NCBI RefSeq assembly: GCF_004331265.1
Contig: NZ_SJOO01000005.1
Coordinates: forward strand, 124,001 to 188,000
Reading direction: 5' to 3'
From: Enterobacter wuhouensis
Lineage (GTDB): Bacteria > Pseudomonadota > Gammaproteobacteria > Enterobacterales > Enterobacteriaceae
DNA length: 64,000 nucleotides
Shown: positions 20,791 to 35,533 of the stretch, piece by piece
Numbering within the stretch: position 1 is the first letter of the stretch
How the letters are laid out: the number at the start of each line of letters is the position of its first letter
Program-made: the position numbers and the translations under genes
The notes under the pieces: model-generated
The model's database searches: none
What the model saw: the letters and a program-made list of their open reading frames with translations, nothing else
Told to the model about the DNA's origin: nothing

Positions 20791-21597
20791 TTACAGCTTG
20801 AATTTAGCCCACACCGGCGCGTGGTCGGACGGCTTTTCCATACTGCGAATAGCGTAGTCGATCCCGGTTTCGACGCAGCGTTCTGCCAGCGGCGCGCTTG
20901 CCAGCAGCAGGTCGATGCGCAGGCCGCGGTTGTCGTCAAAGCCTTTTGAACGGTAGTCAAACCACGAGAAGCGATCCTGCGTTTCAGGGTTCGCGCTACG
21001 GAAGGTATCCACCAGGCCCCAGTCCAGCAGGCGCTGCATCCACTCGCGCTCTTCCGGCAGGAAGGAACATTTCCCGGTGCGCAGCCAGCGTTTGCGACTG
21101 TCTTCACCAATGCCGATATCCAGATCGGTCGGGCTGATGTTCACGTCGCCCATGATCAGCACCGGGTTCTCTTTCTTTAATTCCGTTGTCAGGTAGTTCT
21201 GCAGATCCTGATAAAACTTCGCTTTAGCCGGGAATTTGGTCGGATGGTCGCGGCTTTCACCCTGTGGAAAATACCCGTTGATCACGGTGATATTGCCCAG
21301 CGGAGAAGGGATCTCGGCCATGATGATGCGGCGCTGGGCCTCTTCATCATCGCCCGGAAAACCGCGACGAACCGACACCGGCGTCTCTTTGGTCAACAGC
21401 GCAACGCCATAGTGACCTTTCTGACCGTGGTAAAAGACGTTGTAACCGAGCTTTGCCACCTCTTCGAGAGGGAACATGTCGTCGTGAACCTTTGTCTCCT
21501 GCAGGCCAATCACATCGGGCTGATGTTGCTCAACAATCGCTTCAAGCTGGTGAGGGCGGGCACGCAGGCCGTTGATATTAAAAGAGACAAATTTCAT
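20791..21597 (-). CDS. xthA: Exodeoxyribonuclease III
   Basis: 268 residues. The main AP endonuclease of enterobacteria and a 3'-to-5' exonuclease. Metal-binding Glu34 is in GLQETKV, the [15 protein letters not shown] segment gives Asp/Asn of the active site, and [10 protein letters not shown] holds the catalytic His near the C-terminus. The frame is open 25 codons further upstream, but [18 protein letters not shown] at 21597 is the standard start. Confidence 0.97.
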   Translation of the reverse strand: MKFVSFNINGLRARPHQLEAIVEQHQPDVIGLQETKVHDDMFPLEEVAKLGYNVFYHGQKGHYGVALLTKETPVSVRRGFPGDDEEAQRRIIMAEIPSPLGNITVINGYFPQGESRDHPTKFPAKAKFYQDLQNYLTTELKKENPVLIMGDVNISPTDLDIGIGEDSRKRWLRTGKCSFLPEEREWMQRLLDWGLVDTFRSANPETQDRFSWFDYRSKGFDDNRGLRIDLLLASAPLAERCVETGIDYAIRSMEKPSDHAPVWAKFKL

Positions 21598-21694
21598 AGT
21601 CGCTGCCAATGCAAGGTGAATAGTGCATGGATGGTAGCAGAAATTATCCCGTCTGTTATCCGCTTCATCCAATTACTGCGACAGATAATGCCGT

Positions 21695-21713
21695 TGGTGC
21701 AATATTTGCACCA
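21695..21713. promoter_or_regulatory. NtrC-like palindrome upstream of the ast operon
   Basis: TGGTGCA-ATATT-TGCACCA is a perfect 7+7 palindrome made of two NtrC half-sites. It lies about 250 bases ahead of the sigma-54 promoter in the 433-base gap between xthA and astC, the expected position for an NtrC enhancer; E. coli has overlapping NtrC sites there. The half-sites are back to front relative to a single NtrC site, which fits two overlapping sites. ArgR-like TGAAT/ATTCA half-boxes are visible between about 21848 and 21878, with less certainty. Confidence 0.6.
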
Positions 21714-21942
21714 TTCTGACGCGCATCGCCCCCGGATGGGGCGTAAACGACCGATAAATTTCGCGAGCGATCACAATTCCAGAATTATATTTGGCCTGTG
21801 CATAGTCTTTCTGATTTTCATGCGGCAAAGCGCCGCTTACCGTAAAAATATTCACTTTTTATGCAATAACAGTGAATAACTCCATATCGTAACCTGTTGA
21901 TATTCTGTCGCCCATCCCCGTTTATGCATTTTTATCGCTGGC

Positions 21943-21958
21943 TGGCACGAAGCGTGCA
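21943..21958 (+). promoter_or_regulatory. Sigma-54 promoter of astCADBE
   Basis: TGGCACGAAGCGTGCA matches the RpoN consensus TGGCACG-N4-TTGCA with only one change, with GG and GC at the -24 and -12 positions. It is 73 bases ahead of the astC start codon and explains nitrogen-limitation control of arginine breakdown. Confidence 0.88.
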
Positions 21959-22000
21959 ATCTACATTCACAGTGCAAACACTCAATTATTTAACATTTAA

Positions 22001-27078
<5,078 letters not shown>

Positions 27079-27087
27079 GGAGAGAAA

Positions 27088-28050
27088 ATGGAAAATTTAC
27101 TGGCGCTGACGCTGGCGGATAACGCCCCTGAACAGCGCGAGGGCGACGGCCCCTCGTTCCACTGGCGGTGGCTGGGGCGCGGCGTACTCGAGCTGACGCC
27201 GTTTACGGCAACCGGGATGTCGCTCCTGCTCTCTACCGGCATTCACGGCAACGAAACGGCCCCCGTGGAAATTGTCGACCTGCTGCTGCGGGCGCTGTAT
27301 CGCGAGGATATCGCACTGCGGTGCAGGGTGCTGGTGGTGCTGGGGAATCCGCCCGCGCTGGCGCAGAACAAACGCTACCTGACGAGCGACATTAACCGAA
27401 TGTTCGGCGGTCGCTGGGCGCAGTTCCCGGAATGTGAGGAAACGGCGCGGGCGCGCTGGCTGGAAAGCGCGGTGGAAACGTTTTTTGATGCTGCGGGTAA
27501 AAGCCGCTGGCATCTGGATCTGCATACGGCGATCCGCGCCTCTTACCACGTGCGCTTCGGCGTGCTGCCGCAGCGTAATCAGCCGTGGGACGAAGATTTT
27601 CTGACCTGGCTCGGCGATGCGGGACTGGAGGCGCTGGTATTTCATCAGGCGCCCGGCGGCACGTTTACCCATTTTACCTGTGAAAATTTTGGGGCATTAG
27701 CCTGCACGCTGGAGCTGGGAAAAGCGCTGCCGTTCGGACAGAACGATCTCGCGCGCTTTGCGCCGACGCACGCTGCGCTTCGAGCCCTGCTGGCGGACAC
27801 GACGTCAGACTACGCCCATGGGGCCGTCGAGCGTTATCGGGTTGTGCAGCAGATCACGCGACGCAGCGATGCGTTTCGCCTACACATGGCGGCGCACACG
27901 CTAAACTTCACGCCGTTTCGTCAGGGGGTATTGCTGGCGGAAGATGGGGAGGAGCGTTACGAGGTGCAGAAAACCACGGAATATGTTCTTTTCCCCAACC
28001 CGTCGGTGGCATTTGGCCTGCGGGCGGGGCTGATGCTGGAAAAAATGTGA
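27088..28050 (+). CDS. astE: Succinylglutamate desuccinylase
   Basis: 320 residues, zinc hydrolase of the M14-like AspA/AstE family, last step giving glutamate and succinate. Zinc ligands His and Glu lie in [15 protein letters not shown] and a third His in HLDLHTAIR. It ends the operon; 9 bases separate it from astB. I see no obvious T-run terminator after it, only a weak GATACCTGAGAGGGGATGCC hairpin. Confidence 0.97.
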   Translation: MENLLALTLADNAPEQREGDGPSFHWRWLGRGVLELTPFTATGMSLLLSTGIHGNETAPVEIVDLLLRALYREDIALRCRVLVVLGNPPALAQNKRYLTSDINRMFGGRWAQFPECEETARARWLESAVETFFDAAGKSRWHLDLHTAIRASYHVRFGVLPQRNQPWDEDFLTWLGDAGLEALVFHQAPGGTFTHFTCENFGALACTLELGKALPFGQNDLARFAPTHAALRALLADTTSDYAHGAVERYRVVQQITRRSDAFRLHMAAHTLNFTPFRQGVLLAEDGEERYEVQKTTEYVLFPNPSVAFGLRAGLMLEKM

Positions 28051-28117
28051 TGACAGCATCCCCTTTCGATACCTGAGAGGGGATGCCGGTAAATTATTTT
28101 CTTAGCGATTAGCGCGG

Positions 28118-28189
28118 TTACGCTTCTTTTGCAGAATATTCCTGGTTAACTGCTTTATTATTAAACGCCACCTGGTTATACTTCTTCAT
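28118..28189 (-). CDS. Possible 23-codon small ORF in the astE-spy gap
   Basis: ATG at 28189 after AAAGAGATT opens a frame of 23 residues (MKKYNQVAFNNKAVNQEYSA, then KEA and a TAA stop). The same frame is open for another 12 codons upstream without a start codon, so it may instead be the tail of a decayed gene. The surrounding 342-base gap is A/T-rich, unlike its neighbours. I do not recognise it. Low confidence that it is translated. Confidence 0.2.
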   Translation of the reverse strand: MKKYNQVAFNNKAVNQEYSAKEA

Positions 28190-28392
28190 AATCTCTTTAA
28201 AATCATCTTGTTGTATATTCTTGTTTCAACTCTCCACGTTTTTTCCTTAATTTCTCCACATTTGGCGAAAATGTGTTTTTTACACTTTCATTGTTTTACC
28301 GTTGCTCTGACTAATTGACGATAAACCCCGTAAAGTTAATATCGTCAACACGGCATAGCGCCGAAGAATAACTGAAAGTAAGGAAATACATT

Positions 28393-28884
28393 ATGCGTAA
28401 ATTAACTGCACTGTTTGTTGCTTCTACCCTGGCTCTGGGCGCTACCGGCATGGCGTTCGCCGCAGATACCGCAACCACGACTGCCGCGCCTGCTGAAGGC
28501 AAAATGATGATGCATCATAAAGGCAAGCCGGGTATGCATCACGACATGATGTTCAAAGACCTGAACCTCACCGATGCGCAGAAGCAGCAGGTTCGCGACA
28601 TCATGAAAAGCCAGCGCGACCAGATGAAGCGTCCACCGCTGGAAGAACGCCGCGCGATGCATGACATCATCGCCAGCGACAGCTTCGATAAAGCGAAGGC
28701 TGAAGCGCAGATCGACAAAATGGCCGAGCAGCATAAAGCCGGTATGCTGGCCCGTATGGAAACCCAGAATAAGATCTACAACATTCTGACCACGGAACAG
28801 AAAAAACAGTTTAATGCCAATTTTGAGAAGCGTCTGACAGAACGTCCGGCGCCGGAAGGTAAAATGCCAGCACCAGCCGAATAA
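28393..28884 (+). CDS. spy: Periplasmic ATP-independent chaperone Spy
   Basis: 163 residues with a signal peptide (MRKLTALFVASTLALGATGM, cut after AFA). The mature protein has the two LTxxQ repeats of the CpxP/Spy family: LTDAQKQQVRDIM near residue 60 and LTTEQKKQFNANF near residue 136, and a His/Met-rich N-terminal region. It cradles unfolding proteins in the periplasm. In E. coli it is induced by Cpx and Bae envelope stress; GTAAA-type motifs lie upstream (for example at 28330), but I cannot define an exact CpxR box. Confidence 0.95.
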   Translation: MRKLTALFVASTLALGATGMAFAADTATTTAAPAEGKMMMHHKGKPGMHHDMMFKDLNLTDAQKQQVRDIMKSQRDQMKRPPLEERRAMHDIIASDSFDKAKAEAQIDKMAEQHKAGMLARMETQNKIYNILTTEQKKQFNANFEKRLTERPAPEGKMPAPAE

Positions 28885-28902
28885 TCGGTTCACGCTCTTA
28901 AG

Positions 28903-28962
28903 ACCGCCGGGATCCTGTTCACATAAGCGAAAACGCTGTGGACAGGACCGGCGGTTTTTCTT
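28903..28962 (+). terminator. Intrinsic terminator of spy
   Basis: ACCGCCGG and its partner CCGGCGGT flank a second stem (ATCCTGT / ACAGGA) and an inner AGCG / CGCT hairpin; TTTTTC follows. A long, strong terminator 19 bases after the spy stop. Confidence 0.88.
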
Positions 28963-29180
28963 TCATCCCCCCTTGTATGCCGCCGCCAGCGCGGTATTCT
29001 CCTGTGGTCGCTTCAGAGAATGTTTAGCAGAGTCAGGCGGTTATATTTTTTTCAACGCCCTGCTAAGGCCTGCCCGTTCTGCTGCCGATAATACGTCTGA
29101 GATTACCTAACCATAACAATCGAGACTGCAGCGGTGCGATCCCGTTGCTCTGGCGCCTGTTGCGCCCTTCAGGAGTGATG

Positions 29181-29738
29181 ATGGAGTTCTTTGATATCCG
29201 TAAAATGCCGGTCAGCCTCTGGCGCAACGGCGCTGGCGAGACGCGCGAAATTTGTTGTTTTCCTCCGGCGACGCGCGATTTTTCCTGGCGCGCCAGTATT
29301 GCTTCCATCGCCAGCAACGGTGAATTCTCGTCTTTCCCGGGCGTAGACCGGGTGATTACGCTGCTGGAAGGGGGCGAGGTGACGCTGGATGCGGGTAAAA
29401 CGTTTTGCCATACCCTGAAGCACCATCAGCCTTACAGTTTTACTGGCGAAGTGCCGGTAAAAGCGCTGCTTACCGATGGAAAAATGTCGATGGATTTCAA
29501 CGTGATGACCCGACGCGAGCACTGTCAGGCAAAGGTTCGGGTGGCGGATCGAACCTTTACCACCTTTGGCTCGCGCGGCGGTGTGGTTTACGTCCTGAGC
29601 GGCGCGTGGCAGCTCGGTGAAAAACTGCTGACGGCCGATCAGGGAGCCTGCTGGGAAGAGGGAACCCACACCCTTCGCTTGCTGGAAAGCGTGGGTACCC
29701 TGCTATTTGGCGAAATTAAGTGGCTGCCGGGTCACTGA
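29181..29738 (+). CDS. ves: HutD-family cupin protein Ves
   Basis: 185 residues. [20 protein letters not shown] and the [19 protein letters not shown] segment are characteristic of Ves, named for environmental-stress induction in E. coli; it is a double-stranded beta-helix protein without a defined reaction. ATG 29181 is used because AGGAG at 29171 is five bases ahead; a longer frame from 29145 lacks a ribosome site. Its 3' end overlaps convergent cho by 23 bases. The 296-base gap ahead contains the spy terminator and no other gene that I can see. Confidence 0.9.
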   Translation: MEFFDIRKMPVSLWRNGAGETREICCFPPATRDFSWRASIASIASNGEFSSFPGVDRVITLLEGGEVTLDAGKTFCHTLKHHQPYSFTGEVPVKALLTDGKMSMDFNVMTRREHCQAKVRVADRTFTTFGSRGGVVYVLSGAWQLGEKLLTADQGACWEEGTHTLRLLESVGTLLFGEIKWLPGH

Positions 29739-30594
29739 GTGGAATGATTTCGTACTCGCCGGTTAACAGAGGCTTACAGAGTATTTTATAGCCGTCCTGA
29801 TCGAATCCGGCGGGTGCGCGCAGCAGGCTGGCGGCATCGTCTATGCGATCAACCGCCCCCAGCCAGAGCCAGTTATGGATAATATGATAGTGCGTCATTC
29901 CCTCTCTGCTCTCTTTCAGCGCCACGGCGCTTTCCCACGGCCAGCAGTTGACGCTGATGGAGGCCAGCCCGGCCAGAAGTCGCGCATGGTGCGCGTCGAT
30001 ACTCTCTTTCCCGCAGCATGCTCCGGCGCAGCGCTTCAGCGCCGAGCGGAAACAGGCGCGTCCGCGCGTTGTGGCCTCAAGCCCCAGCTGGGTATAGCAA
30101 AGCTGTAATTCGTCAGCCAGCGTTTGTAACGTCTGCAGCGCGGCGCGCTTGTTGGCAAACAGGCCGTACAGATTGGGTTCACGAGAAAAATCGACTTCGC
30201 GCGCGTAGACCACCTGAGGCTTACCGGCGTTAATCTGCAGCGAGCAGAGCTGGCGGTTACGGCGTAAGCGCTTATTGAACAGCGGCTGCTGTTCTTTGAT
30301 CAGCCGGGCTTCCAGCAGCAGCGCGCCCAGCTCGCCCGCGGTCTGAATCCAGGTGATTCGCCGGGACTGGCGCAGCATGGCCGCTTCGTCAGGGGTTCGC
30401 AGGTGGGATAACACCCGGCTGCGGATATTGACGCTTTTGCCGATATAGAGCGGCATGGTGTCGCTCTCGCCGTGAAAGAAGTAGACGCCAGGCTGCTTAG
30501 GCAGAGCTTCAAGCCAGGGGCGAAGATGTTCGGGATATTCATAAATGGCCGCCGCTTCAAACTCCAGACGCGGGGCGGATTGACGCCTGCTCAC
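29716..30594 (-). CDS. cho: Excinuclease Cho (UvrC homologue)
   Basis: 292 residues from a GTG at 30594. It makes the 3' incision in nucleotide excision repair with UvrB and resembles the N-terminal half of UvrC: a GIY-YIG nuclease domain ([20 protein letters not shown] near residue 30) and a Cys-rich segment CAGACCGK. The open frame runs to an ATG at 30621, but that codon lies inside the LexA box; the GTG gives [19 protein letters not shown], matching the family, and has TGGAG seven bases ahead. SOS-regulated. Confidence 0.92.
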   Translation of the reverse strand: MSRRQSAPRLEFEAAAIYEYPEHLRPWLEALPKQPGVYFFHGESDTMPLYIGKSVNIRSRVLSHLRTPDEAAMLRQSRRITWIQTAGELGALLLEARLIKEQQPLFNKRLRRNRQLCSLQINAGKPQVVYAREVDFSREPNLYGLFANKRAALQTLQTLADELQLCYTQLGLEATTRGRACFRSALKRCAGACCGKESIDAHHARLLAGLASISVNCWPWESAVALKESREGMTHYHIIHNWLWLGAVDRIDDAASLLRAPAGFDQDGYKILCKPLLTGEYEIIPLSDPAAT

Positions 30595-30609
30595 ATAGTG
30601 CTCCATGTA

Positions 30610-30625
30610 CTGTTCAGACATACAG
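30610..30625 (-). promoter_or_regulatory. LexA (SOS) box of cho
   Basis: CTGT-TCAGACAT-ACAG is a perfect CTGT-N8-ACAG, with TA before and T after as in strong boxes. It is 16 bases ahead of the GTG start of cho. cho is a known SOS gene in E. coli. Confidence 0.9.
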
Positions 30626-30654
30626 TGTAGCAGGTGTGCGTTGGTTAAAAAAGA

Positions 30655-30706
30655 GCCGGGTGGCGGCTGCCCCTCACCCTAACCCTCTCCCCATAGGGGA
30701 GAGGGG
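30655..30706. repeat. Composite repeat: REP half fused to a CCCTCTCC palindrome
   Basis: A REP-type start GCCGGGTGGCGGCTGC runs directly into CCCTCACCCTAACCC and the hairpin CTCTCCCC-ata-GGGGAGAG. Both parts occur separately elsewhere in the window (4431, 37656; 2991, 11902). It sits between nadE (3' end) and the cho promoter. Confidence 0.75.
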
Positions 30707-30742
30707 ATTGTCCACTGCTCTCATAAATTTGTGGAGATGCGT

Positions 30743-31567
30743 TTATTTCCAAAAATCGTCAAACACCGTAATGGGCGTGTGGCGCTTGTGCTCGGTTTTC
30801 AGATACCAGCCTTCGATAATTTTGGCGGTACCCTCATCCAGCTGTTTGCCTTCCAGATAATCATCGATATTCTCGTAGGTGACGCCCAGCGCGGCTTCAT
30901 CCGGCAGGGAAGGGCGATCGTCTTCAAGATCGGCGGTCGGCGCTTTCTTATAGAGATGCTCAGGGCAACCCAGCGCCGCCAGAAGCTGTTTCCCCTGGCG
31001 CTTATTCAGGCGGAACAGGGGGTTAATGTCGGTGCCACCGTCGCCATATTTGGTGAAAAATCCGGTGAGGGCCTCAGCTGCATGATCGGTACCCACCACC
31101 ACGCCCTTGGTCATCCCGGCAATGCTGTACTGCGCCTTCATGCGCTCGCGCGCTTTTTCATTGCCACGGACGAAATCGCTCAGTTCAATACCGGCTTCGC
31201 GCAGGGCCTGTTCGCTCGCCAGAACCGCACCTTTAATATTGACGGTAAGCACGCGGTCAGGCTGGATAAAGGCGATGGCGTCCTGGCAATCCTGTTCATC
31301 CGCCTGCACGCCGTAAGGTAGGCGCACGGCGATAAACTGCAGCGCGGCGTCGCCGGTCTCGTCACGTAATTCGGTAATAGCCATCTGGCTAAGCTTGCCG
31401 GCCAGCGTGGAATCCTGACCGCCGCTGATGCCCAGCACCAGCGTCTTAAGGAAAGGATTTGTTTTTAGGTAGGATTTTAGAAAATCAACGCTTCGGCGGA
31501 TCTCTTCATTTGCGTCTATCGCGGGCTTCGCGCCCAGCGCCTGAATAATCTCGTGTTGCAGAGCCAT
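30743..31567 (-). CDS. nadE: NH3-dependent NAD+ synthetase
   Basis: 274 residues. It amidates nicotinate adenine dinucleotide with ammonia. The PP-loop [17 protein letters not shown] near residue 46 binds ATP, and [17 protein letters not shown] is a family signature. The frame is open far upstream, but ATG 31567 follows ATGGAGGGCG and gives [15 protein letters not shown], the standard start. Confidence 0.96.
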   Translation of the reverse strand: MALQHEIIQALGAKPAIDANEEIRRSVDFLKSYLKTNPFLKTLVLGISGGQDSTLAGKLSQMAITELRDETGDAALQFIAVRLPYGVQADEQDCQDAIAFIQPDRVLTVNIKGAVLASEQALREAGIELSDFVRGNEKARERMKAQYSIAGMTKGVVVGTDHAAEALTGFFTKYGDGGTDINPLFRLNKRQGKQLLAALGCPEHLYKKAPTADLEDDRPSLPDEAALGVTYENIDDYLEGKQLDEGTAKIIEGWYLKTEHKRHTPITVFDDFWK

Positions 31568-31798
31568 TACGCCCTCCATATGCAGAATCAAACAAAACGT
31601 GTCATCTCTTAAAACTAACCCGTTGGGGGGAAAACGACAAGGATCACAGTTTCGTGTGCGCTTATTTACGCCAATAAAGCAGCTTATCGTTGTTTTATTA
31701 GAATTTTCCGAAATTCGTCTGGCGGAACTCGCAAAGTTGAACAATAGTATTTTTTATCCCATGCTTAGATAACACGCTGATAAACAAGAGGACGGAAT

Positions 31799-32143
31799 AT
31801 GAACAAGAACGTAGCAGGAATTTTAAGCGCAGCGGCGGTACTGACTATGCTGGCAGGGTGTACGGCTTACGATCGCACCAAGGATCAGTTCACACAGCCA
31901 GTGGTTAAAGACGTCAAGAAAGGCATGACCCGTTCGCAGGTTGCTGCGATTGCCGGTAAACCTTCTTCCGAAGTGACCATGATTCATGCCAAAGGCACCT
32001 GCCAGACCTATATCCTGGGTCAACGTGATGGTAAGGCAGAGACTTACTTTGTGGCACTGGATGACACGGGACACGTGATCAACTCCGGCTACCAGACCTG
32101 TGCCGAGTACGATACCGATCCACAGGCACCTAAAGCACAGTAA
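31799..32143 (+). CDS. osmE: Osmotically inducible lipoprotein OsmE
   Basis: 114 residues with a lipoprotein signal ending in MLAGC (acylated Cys near residue 21) and a SmpA/OmlA-like domain with [15 protein letters not shown]. It is an outer-membrane lipoprotein; in E. coli it is also the transcriptional activator of ntr-type genes claimed under the name AnrR, which I regard as uncertain. CATGCTTAGAT upstream at about 31760 resembles a sigma-S -10 region. Confidence 0.92.
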   Translation: MNKNVAGILSAAAVLTMLAGCTAYDRTKDQFTQPVVKDVKKGMTRSQVAAIAGKPSSEVTMIHAKGTCQTYILGQRDGKAETYFVALDDTGHVINSGYQTCAEYDTDPQAPKAQ

Positions 32144-32164
32144 CCGTGCTTGCCTGAGCAGATG

Positions 32165-32193
32165 AAAAAACCGGCCCGAGCGCCGGTTTTTTT
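32165..32193 (+). terminator. Intrinsic terminator of osmE
   Basis: AAAAAACCGGC-ccgagc-GCCGGTTTTTTT: 11-base arms with a six-base loop, 21 bases past the stop codon. The A run lets it also act toward nadE. Confidence 0.9.
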
Positions 32194-32208
32194 ATGCCTG
32201 CCTGAATC

Positions 32209-32231
32209 TTATTTCTTTGCGCGAATTATTT
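32209..32231 (+). promoter_or_regulatory. NagC-like operator of the chb operon
   Basis: The segment has the NagC form of A/T-rich arms (TTATTT ... ATTATTT) around a central CGCGAATT. A second weaker NagC-like segment lies at 32276-32297. E. coli chb is repressed by NagC through two such sites flanking the promoter. A -10-like TATACT is at 32319-32324. Confidence 0.5.
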
Positions 32232-32239
32232 GCCCGAAA

Positions 32240-32255
32240 TGTGAAGGTAGTCAAC
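32240..32255 (+). promoter_or_regulatory. CRP site of the chb operon
   Basis: TGTGA-AGGTAG-TCAAC matches the CRP core at 8 of 10 positions. Its centre lies about 80 bases ahead of the likely chb start point. CRP with ChbR activates chb in E. coli. Confidence 0.65.
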
Positions 32256-32424
32256 AAGCCAGGTCAATGAGAGACAATTTGCGTCTGTTCAGAATTATCC
32301 CCTCCTTGTACCATTGCGTATACTCACTTCAACGACAAACAATGTTAAGCAAACTGCCCGTCAGCCGGGATAGCAAGTCGAGTGATAGCGCGACGGCGGG
32401 TGGTCATACAAGAGGGAAGTTACT

Positions 32425-32742
32425 ATGGAAAAGAAACATATTTATCTGTTCTGTTCTGCGGGCATGTCAACCTCACTGTTGGTTTCCAAGATGCGTGCGC
32501 AGGCCGAAAAGTATGAAGTCCCTGTGGTGATTGAAGCGTTTCCTGAGACGCTGGCGGGCGAAAAGGGCCAGACGGCCGATGTCGTATTGTTAGGGCCGCA
32601 GATCGCTTACATGTTGCCAGAAATTCAACGTCTGTTACCGAATAAACCGGTCGAAGTGATCGACTCGGCGCTGTACGGCAAGATCGATGGTTTAGGTGTA
32701 TTGAAAGCTGCTGTCGCAGCAATTAAAAAAGCTGCTAATTAA
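32425..32742 (+). CDS. chbB: PTS N,N'-diacetylchitobiose EIIB component
   Basis: 105 residues. It takes phosphate from ChbA and passes it to the incoming chitobiose. The phospho-Cys is residue 10 in [18 protein letters not shown]. First gene of chbBCARFG. Confidence 0.96.
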   Translation: MEKKHIYLFCSAGMSTSLLVSKMRAQAEKYEVPVVIEAFPETLAGEKGQTADVVLLGPQIAYMLPEIQRLLPNKPVEVIDSALYGKIDGLGVLKAAVAAIKKAAN

Positions 32743-32754
32743 TTTTTTATTTTT

Positions 32755-32766
32755 CCCGTCAAAGAG
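32755..32766 (+). promoter_or_regulatory. ChiX sRNA pairing (decoy) site in the chbB-chbC gap
   Basis: CCCGTCAAAGAG is the exact complement of CTCTTTGACGGG in ChiX (remembered E. coli sequence). In E. coli this intercistronic segment of the chb mRNA titrates ChiX when chitosugars induce the operon, freeing chiP. The 80-base gap also holds a weak GCCGTAAC/GTTGCGGC hairpin. Confidence 0.75.
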
Positions 32767-32822
32767 TTATTTCACACACAATACGCCGTAACCTGAGTTG
32801 CGGCTTTTAAGGGTATTTTCCT

Positions 32823-34181
32823 ATGAGTAAAGTCATCGCTTCACTTGAAAAGGTACTCCTTCCTTTTGCTGTTAAAATAGGAAAGCAGCCTCACGTTAAT
32901 GCCATCAAAAACGGCTTTATTAAATTAATGCCGTTAACGCTGGCCGGGGCAATGTTCGTTTTAATTAACAACGTTTTTCTGAGCTTTGGTGAAGGTTCCT
33001 TCTTTTATTCATTAGGAATTCGGTTAGACGCTTCCACTATTGAAACCCTTAACGGTCTTAAAGCCATCGGCGGCAATGTATACAACGGTACGTTGGGGAT
33101 TATGTCGCTGATGGCGCCTTTCTTTATCGGGATGGCGCTGGCAGAAGAACGTAAAGTGGACCCGCTGGCTGCGGGATTATTATCCGTGGCCGCTTTTATG
33201 ACCGTGACGCCTTATAGCGTCGGTGAAGCGTATGCTGTCGGCGCCAACTGGTTGGGTGGAGCAAACATTATTTCCGGTATTGTTATCGGGTTAGTGGTTG
33301 CTGAAATGTTTACCTTTATTATTCGCCGCAACTGGGTTATCCGCCTGCCGGATAGCGTACCGGCGTCCGTTTCTCGTTCATTTTCCGCGTTGATTCCAGG
33401 CTTCATCATTCTTTCCATCATGGGGATTATTGCCTGGGCGCTCTCTCACTGGGGTACTAACTTCCACCAGATCATTATGGACTCCATCTCTACGCCGCTG
33501 GCGTCGATGGGGGGCGTGGTCGGGTGGGCGTATGTCATCTTTACCTCCCTGCTGTGGTTCTTCGGCGTGCATGGTTCACTGGCACTGGCGGCGCTGGACA
33601 GCGGTATCATGACCCCGTGGGCACTGGAAAACGTTGCGCTCTACCAGCAGTATGGCTCCGTTGATGCGGCGCTGGCAGCCGGTAAAACCTTCCATGTGTG
33701 GGCGAAGCCGATGCTTGACTCCTATATCTTCCTGGGCGGTACCGGGGCGACGCTGGGTCTGATCATCGCGGTCTTTATTGTTTCTCGTCGCGCTGACCAC
33801 CGTCAGGTGGCGAAGCTGGCGCTGCCGTCGGGCATCTTCCAGATTAACGAACCGATTCTGTTTGGTCTGCCAATCATCATGAACCCGGTCATGTTCATTC
33901 CATTTATCCTGGTTCAGCCGCTGCTGGCGGCGATTACCCTGACCGCGTACTACCTGGGCATTATTCCGCCGGTGACTAACATTGCACCCTGGACAATGCC
34001 GGCCGGTCTGGGGGCGTTCTTTAACACCAACGGTAGCGTAGCCGCCTTCCTGCTGGCGATATTCAACCTCGGGATTGCAACGCTGCTCTACATGCCGTTC
34101 GTGGCGATTGCGAACAAAGCGGCAACGGTTATCGATGAAGAAGAGAGCGAAGAGGATATCGCCCTCGCACTGAAATTCTAA
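32823..34181 (+). CDS. chbC: PTS N,N'-diacetylchitobiose EIIC permease
   Basis: 452 residues, about ten membrane segments, of the lactose/cellobiose EIIC family. [21 protein letters not shown] near residue 335 is the conserved substrate-site motif. It moves chitobiose across the inner membrane while it is phosphorylated. Confidence 0.96.
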   Translation: MSKVIASLEKVLLPFAVKIGKQPHVNAIKNGFIKLMPLTLAGAMFVLINNVFLSFGEGSFFYSLGIRLDASTIETLNGLKAIGGNVYNGTLGIMSLMAPFFIGMALAEERKVDPLAAGLLSVAAFMTVTPYSVGEAYAVGANWLGGANIISGIVIGLVVAEMFTFIIRRNWVIRLPDSVPASVSRSFSALIPGFIILSIMGIIAWALSHWGTNFHQIIMDSISTPLASMGGVVGWAYVIFTSLLWFFGVHGSLALAALDSGIMTPWALENVALYQQYGSVDAALAAGKTFHVWAKPMLDSYIFLGGTGATLGLIIAVFIVSRRADHRQVAKLALPSGIFQINEPILFGLPIIMNPVMFIPFILVQPLLAAITLTAYYLGIIPPVTNIAPWTMPAGLGAFFNTNGSVAAFLLAIFNLGIATLLYMPFVAIANKAATVIDEEESEEDIALALKF

Positions 34182-34227
34182 ATTGCACGGCGCGGGGCAG
34201 CCCGCGCCGGCCAAAAGGAGCGTAAAG

Positions 34228-34575
34228 ATGTTAGATCTGGACAGTATCGTCGCAGAAGAGACGGAAGAGAACGACCTGGAAGAGGTGGTGATGGGGCTTA
34301 TCATCAACTCCGGACAGGCCCGCAGCCTGGCCTATGCCGCGCTGAAGCAGGCCAAACAGGGTGATTTCGCCGCTGCGAAAACCATGATGGATCAGTCCCG
34401 CACCGCGCTGAACGAAGCGCACCTGGTACAGACTAAGCTGATTGAAGGTGACCAGGGTGAAGGGAAGATGAAGGTAAGCCTGGTGCTGGTGCATGCCCAG
34501 GATCACCTGATGACCTCGATGCTGGCACGCGAGCTGGTGGCAGAGCTTATCGAGCTTCACGAGAAAATGCAGTAA
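34228..34575 (+). CDS. chbA: PTS N,N'-diacetylchitobiose EIIA component
   Basis: 115 residues, helical trimer family of EIIA-Lac. The phosphorylated His lies in [16 protein letters not shown] near the C-terminus. The frame is open to 34183, but ATG 34228 has AAAGGAG ahead and gives the standard MLDLDSI start. Confidence 0.95.
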   Translation: MLDLDSIVAEETEENDLEEVVMGLIINSGQARSLAYAALKQAKQGDFAAAKTMMDQSRTALNEAHLVQTKLIEGDQGEGKMKVSLVLVHAQDHLMTSMLARELVAELIELHEKMQ

Positions 34576-34604
34576 CTCAGATTCAGCAGCAGGAGGTCAG
34601 CACG

Positions 34605-35423
34605 ATGGAAATTAAAACCGCACTTGAGCAGCAGCTGTTTAATGGCAAAAATTTTCACGTGGTTATTTACAACAAGACGGAGAGCGCCAGCGGTCTGCAC
34701 CAGCATGACTACTACGAGTTCACGATTGTTCTGACCGGCCGCTACTACCAGGAGATTAACGGCAAGCGCGTCCTGCTGGAGCGCGGTGATTTTGTCTTCC
34801 TGCCGATGGGGTCCTATCACCAGAGCTTTTACGAATTTGGCGCCACGCGCATTCTTAACGTTGGCGTCAGTAAACGCTTCTTTGAGAAGCACTACCTGCC
34901 GCTGGTACCGTTCTGCTTTGTGGCGTCTCAGGTGTATCGCGTCAAAAACGAGTTTATGACCTGGATCGAAACGGTGATTGCCTCGCTTAACTTTCGCGAT
35001 AATGAATTCGATGAATTTATTGAAACCGTGACGTTCTACGTGATGAACCGTCTTCGCCATCATCGCGAAGAGCAGCAGGTGAGCGATGATATTCCTCAAT
35101 GGCTGCGAGGTACCGTTGAAATGATGCATGACAAATGCCAGTTCAGCGATAATGCGCTGGAAAATATGGTGGCACTCTCCGGTAAATCACAGGAATATCT
35201 CACCCGCGCGACTCAACGCTATTACCGTAAAACGCCTGTGCAAATTATTAATGAGATCCGCATTAACTTTGCTAAAAAACAGCTGGAAATTACGAACTAC
35301 TCTGTAACGGATATTGCTTACGAGTCGGGTTACAGCAGCCCCAGCCTGTTTATTAAGACCTTTAAGAAATTTACCTCATTCACACCGAACAGTTACCGGA
35401 AGAATTTAACGGTAATTAATTAA
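34605..35423 (+). CDS. chbR: AraC-family dual regulator ChbR
   Basis: 272 residues. N-terminal cupin-like ligand domain ([20 protein letters not shown] near residue 40) and C-terminal AraC helix-turn-helix pair ([21 protein letters not shown] near residue 235). It represses chb without chitosugar and activates it with the deacetylated, phosphorylated disaccharide. Confidence 0.94.
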   Translation: MEIKTALEQQLFNGKNFHVVIYNKTESASGLHQHDYYEFTIVLTGRYYQEINGKRVLLERGDFVFLPMGSYHQSFYEFGATRILNVGVSKRFFEKHYLPLVPFCFVASQVYRVKNEFMTWIETVIASLNFRDNEFDEFIETVTFYVMNRLRHHREEQQVSDDIPQWLRGTVEMMHDKCQFSDNALENMVALSGKSQEYLTRATQRYYRKTPVQIINEIRINFAKKQLEITNYSVTDIAYESGYSSPSLFIKTFKKFTSFTPNSYRKNLTVIN

Positions 35424-35533
35424 CTTTCGGCGGATGACCCGCCACAAATATTGACGTAATTGCTTGCCCAAATAGCGGGAAGAGAACGCTACACTTTGCA
35501 GGCGGTTAACCTGATACGCTAAGGGAGATATTT

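Noticed and set aside
21673..21855. 60-codon reverse frame between xthA and astC
   Set aside because: It crosses the NtrC palindrome and regulatory region and has no recognisable product.
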